Origin: an uncultured Chryseolinea sp.
Lineage (GTDB): Bacteria; Bacteroidota; Bacteroidia; Cytophagales; Cyclobacteriaceae
Direction of reading: 5' to 3'
NCBI GenBank assembly: GCA_946478915.1
Contig: CAMLER010000417.1
Location: 1-5,181 of the forward strand
DNA: 5,181 nucleotides
Shown here: piece by piece, positions 3,520-5,181 of the stretch
Position numbering within the stretch: position 1 is the first letter of the stretch
How the letters are laid out: every line of letters begins with the position of its first letter
Made by a program: the position numbers and the translations under genes
Notes under the pieces: model-generated
What the model was told of the DNA's origin: nothing
The model's database searches: none
What the model saw: the letters and a program-made list of their open reading frames with translations, nothing else

Positions 3520-5181
3520 CTACAAAGCAGGATATTTCGAAGGATCAGCTTCTGACATCAGGGCATACACCTTTTCAAACACATCTTCAGCGTTTGGCTT
3601 CGAAAAATAATCTCCGTCCGACGCATATGCTGGCCGGTGTTCCTTCGCCGTTATCGTCACTGGCTTTGAATCAACGTACTGATAAGCGCCTTGCTCCTCC
3701 AGCACCTTATGCAACATAAAACCAGTTGCCCCACCGGGCACATCTTCATCGGCGAATACGATTCTGTTTGTCTTTTTTACAGATTCAAGAATACTGCGAT
3801 TTATATCAAATGGCAACAACGTTTGAACATCTATCACTTCGCATGAAATTCCAAATTGTTCCAGATCTTCAGCAGCGTCCATTACTATGCGGCACATTGA
3901 TCCATACGTAACAATCGTGACATCGGTCCCTTCTTTCAAAATATCGGGGATGCCAAGCGGTATCGTAAATTCGCCTACGTTATCGGGCAACCTTTCCTTT
4001 AACCTGTATCCATTCAAACATTCAATAATAATGGATGGGTCATCAGATTTCAGCATGGTATTGTAAAAGCCTGCCGCTTGCGTCATATTCCTGGGCGAAA
4101 TGATATACACACCCCGCAATGAGCTGAGCAACATTCCTACCTGGGAGCCCGCATGCCATACACCCTCCAGCCGATGTCCGCGAGTCCTTACGATCAGCGG
4201 CGCCTTTTGTCCACCTTTCGTGCGATAGTATAGACAGGCCAAGTCGTCGGACAGGGTTGGCAGTGCATAAATCAGATAGTCGAGGTATTGAATTTCAGCG
4301 ATCGGCTTTAATCCGCGCAACGCTACGCCTATACCTTGACCGACGATGGTACACTCGCGTATACCAGTATCGGTAACCCTCAGCTCTCCGTGCTTCTTTT
4401 GTAAGCCTGCAAAACCCTGATTAACGTCTCCGATTTTTCCAACATCCTCTCCAAAAGCAAGTACGCGCGGATCGCGGCTCAGGGCCGCGTCGAAACAAGC
4501 CTGAAGAACTTCACGACCGTCAATAAGAGGAGAACTGTCGGAATAAACAGCATCCACTCTTTCGACATTTAACGCAGATTCTACTGATATACTATAGAGG
4601 TGTGAACTGTAACGGTCAAAATTATCTGCCTCGGCCGCTTGCAGCCATTCTGAAAGTTTTGATCTAGCCTCTCCGTTATCCGATATAACGTATCGTATCG
4701 CTTTCTTTGCAGCACGCATCGTTTCAAGCCTGGTGGGATTTATCGCTTTCACCAAATCATTCTTAATACGGAGAAGCTCCCCGCTATGAGCACTTTCCCG
4801 GATCGCTATATCTAAAATCGCTGTTACTTTATTCTGGTCCTTTTTTACATCGTTGGTAAACGCTTTCCACGCGCGCTCTTTTGCGTTGCGCGCTGCCGCC
4901 TTTCCTTCTTTTTCAATAACATCGATTTCTTCCGGTAGACTAATCCCCTCACCAATAATCCATTGCCGCATACGCCTGATACAATCATTCTCAGCCTCCC
5001 ACGCAAGACGTTCTTTGGACTTATATCGCTCATGCGATCCCGACGTGGAATGCCCCTGCGGTTGTGTCATTTCCTGCACATGAAAAAGTACCGGGACATG
5101 CTCTTCGCGACAGATGGCTTCGGCGCGCTGATAAGCTTCGATCAATCCAATGTAGTCCCATCCTTTCACCGTTATTATCTC
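3520..5181 (-). CDS. Fused alpha/beta 2-oxoacid dehydrogenase E1 component, 3' part
   Basis: The frame is open to the window edge, so the N terminus is missing; 553 residues are visible, numbered here from the edge. Residues 1-110 are the end of the thiamine-diphosphate-binding alpha part, with the loop QGHSTSGSHERYKS around His44. A linker of about 100 mostly helical, charged residues follows. The beta part starts near 218 (LIDGREVLQA) and contains GEDVG (244-248), whose Glu245 is the family's cofactor-activating glutamate, DTGIRE (271-276), IDVQTLLPFD (450-459) and EDVPGG (479-484). Such single-chain E1 enzymes are common in Bacteroidota. They decarboxylate a 2-oxoacid (pyruvate or branched-chain) and pass the acyl group to E2 lipoyl domains in the cytoplasm. 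Substrate cannot be decided here. No E2 or E3 gene is visible; the gene ends in TAG at 3520-3522. Confidence 0.93.
   Translation of the reverse strand, partial: EIITVKGWDYIGLIEAYQRAEAICREEHVPVLFHVQEMTQPQGHSTSGSHERYKSKERLAWEAENDCIRRMRQWIIGEGISLPEEIDVIEKEGKAAARNAKERAWKAFTNDVKKDQNKVTAILDIAIRESAHSGELLRIKNDLVKAINPTRLETMRAAKKAIRYVISDNGEARSKLSEWLQAAEADNFDRYSSHLYSISVESALNVERVDAVYSDSSPLIDGREVLQACFDAALSRDPRVLAFGEDVGKIGDVNQGFAGLQKKHGELRVTDTGIRECTIVGQGIGVALRGLKPIAEIQYLDYLIYALPTLSDDLACLYYRTKGGQKAPLIVRTRGHRLEGVWHAGSQVGMLLSSLRGVYIISPRNMTQAAGFYNTMLKSDDPSIIIECLNGYRLKERLPDNVGEFTIPLGIPDILKEGTDVTIVTYGSMCRIVMDAAEDLEQFGISCEVIDVQTLLPFDINRSILESVKKTNRIVFADEDVPGGATGFMLHKVLEEQGAYQYVDSKPVTITAKEHRPAYASDGDYFSKPNAEDVFEKVYALMSEADPSKYPAL

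Noticed and set aside
3423..3719. 98-codon plus-strand frame across the E1 3' end
   Set aside because: Most of it is antisense to the E1 C terminus, and its composition is not protein-like.
5167..5169. GTG at 5169 as start of the E1 gene
   Set aside because: The frame continues upstream to the window edge (Glu-Ile-Ile-Thr) and the sequence here is the interior of the alpha part, so the gene is truncated by the window.

Overview
The window looks like chromosomal DNA of a member of the Bacteroidota, possibly of the Cytophagales type. Four things point there: three promoters that match the Bacteroidota TTTG-N(18-19)-TAnnTTTG consensus exactly, gene starts without Shine-Dalgarno sequences, lipoproteins and a PorT-like outer-membrane barrel of the kind common in this phylum, and a fused alpha/beta E1 dehydrogenase. 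The order-level guess is weak.

Left edge (1-475): a minus-strand tRNA-Arg(ACG) gene at 284-357 is followed, in its direction of transcription, by a strong intrinsic terminator. It then runs into a 122-bp tandem repeat. Each repeat unit carries the last 16 nt of the tRNA, the same 6-nt trailer and the same terminator hairpin, separated by a 67-nt spacer. The two full copies in the window are identical, and the array may continue to the left. The layout recalls the rtT repeats behind E. coli tyrT and is the most unusual part of the window. The tRNA has two paired tertiary changes in its elbow (A15-U48 and A19-U56). Its promoter stands back to back with the promoter of the gene on the other side.

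Middle (476-3391): a plus-strand secreted beta-barrel protein (476-1225) converges on an easily overlooked 38-residue minus-strand lipoprotein (1252-1368) with its own promoter. Next come a minus-strand LuxE-like acyl-protein synthetase family enzyme (1453-2445, probably starting at TTG) and a plus-strand lipoprotein of about 300 residues (2480-3391). These last two diverge from a gap of only 34 bp.

Right (3392-5181): a 128-bp convergent gap holds imperfect inverted repeats. It is followed by the minus-strand 3' part of a fused alpha/beta 2-oxoacid dehydrogenase E1 component, cut by the window edge. There is no clear operon or shared pathway: neighbouring genes mostly alternate in strand. Three of the five proteins are predicted to be exported to the cell envelope; the E1 and LuxE-like enzymes are cytoplasmic. 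No CRISPR array, transposase, integrase or defence gene is visible.
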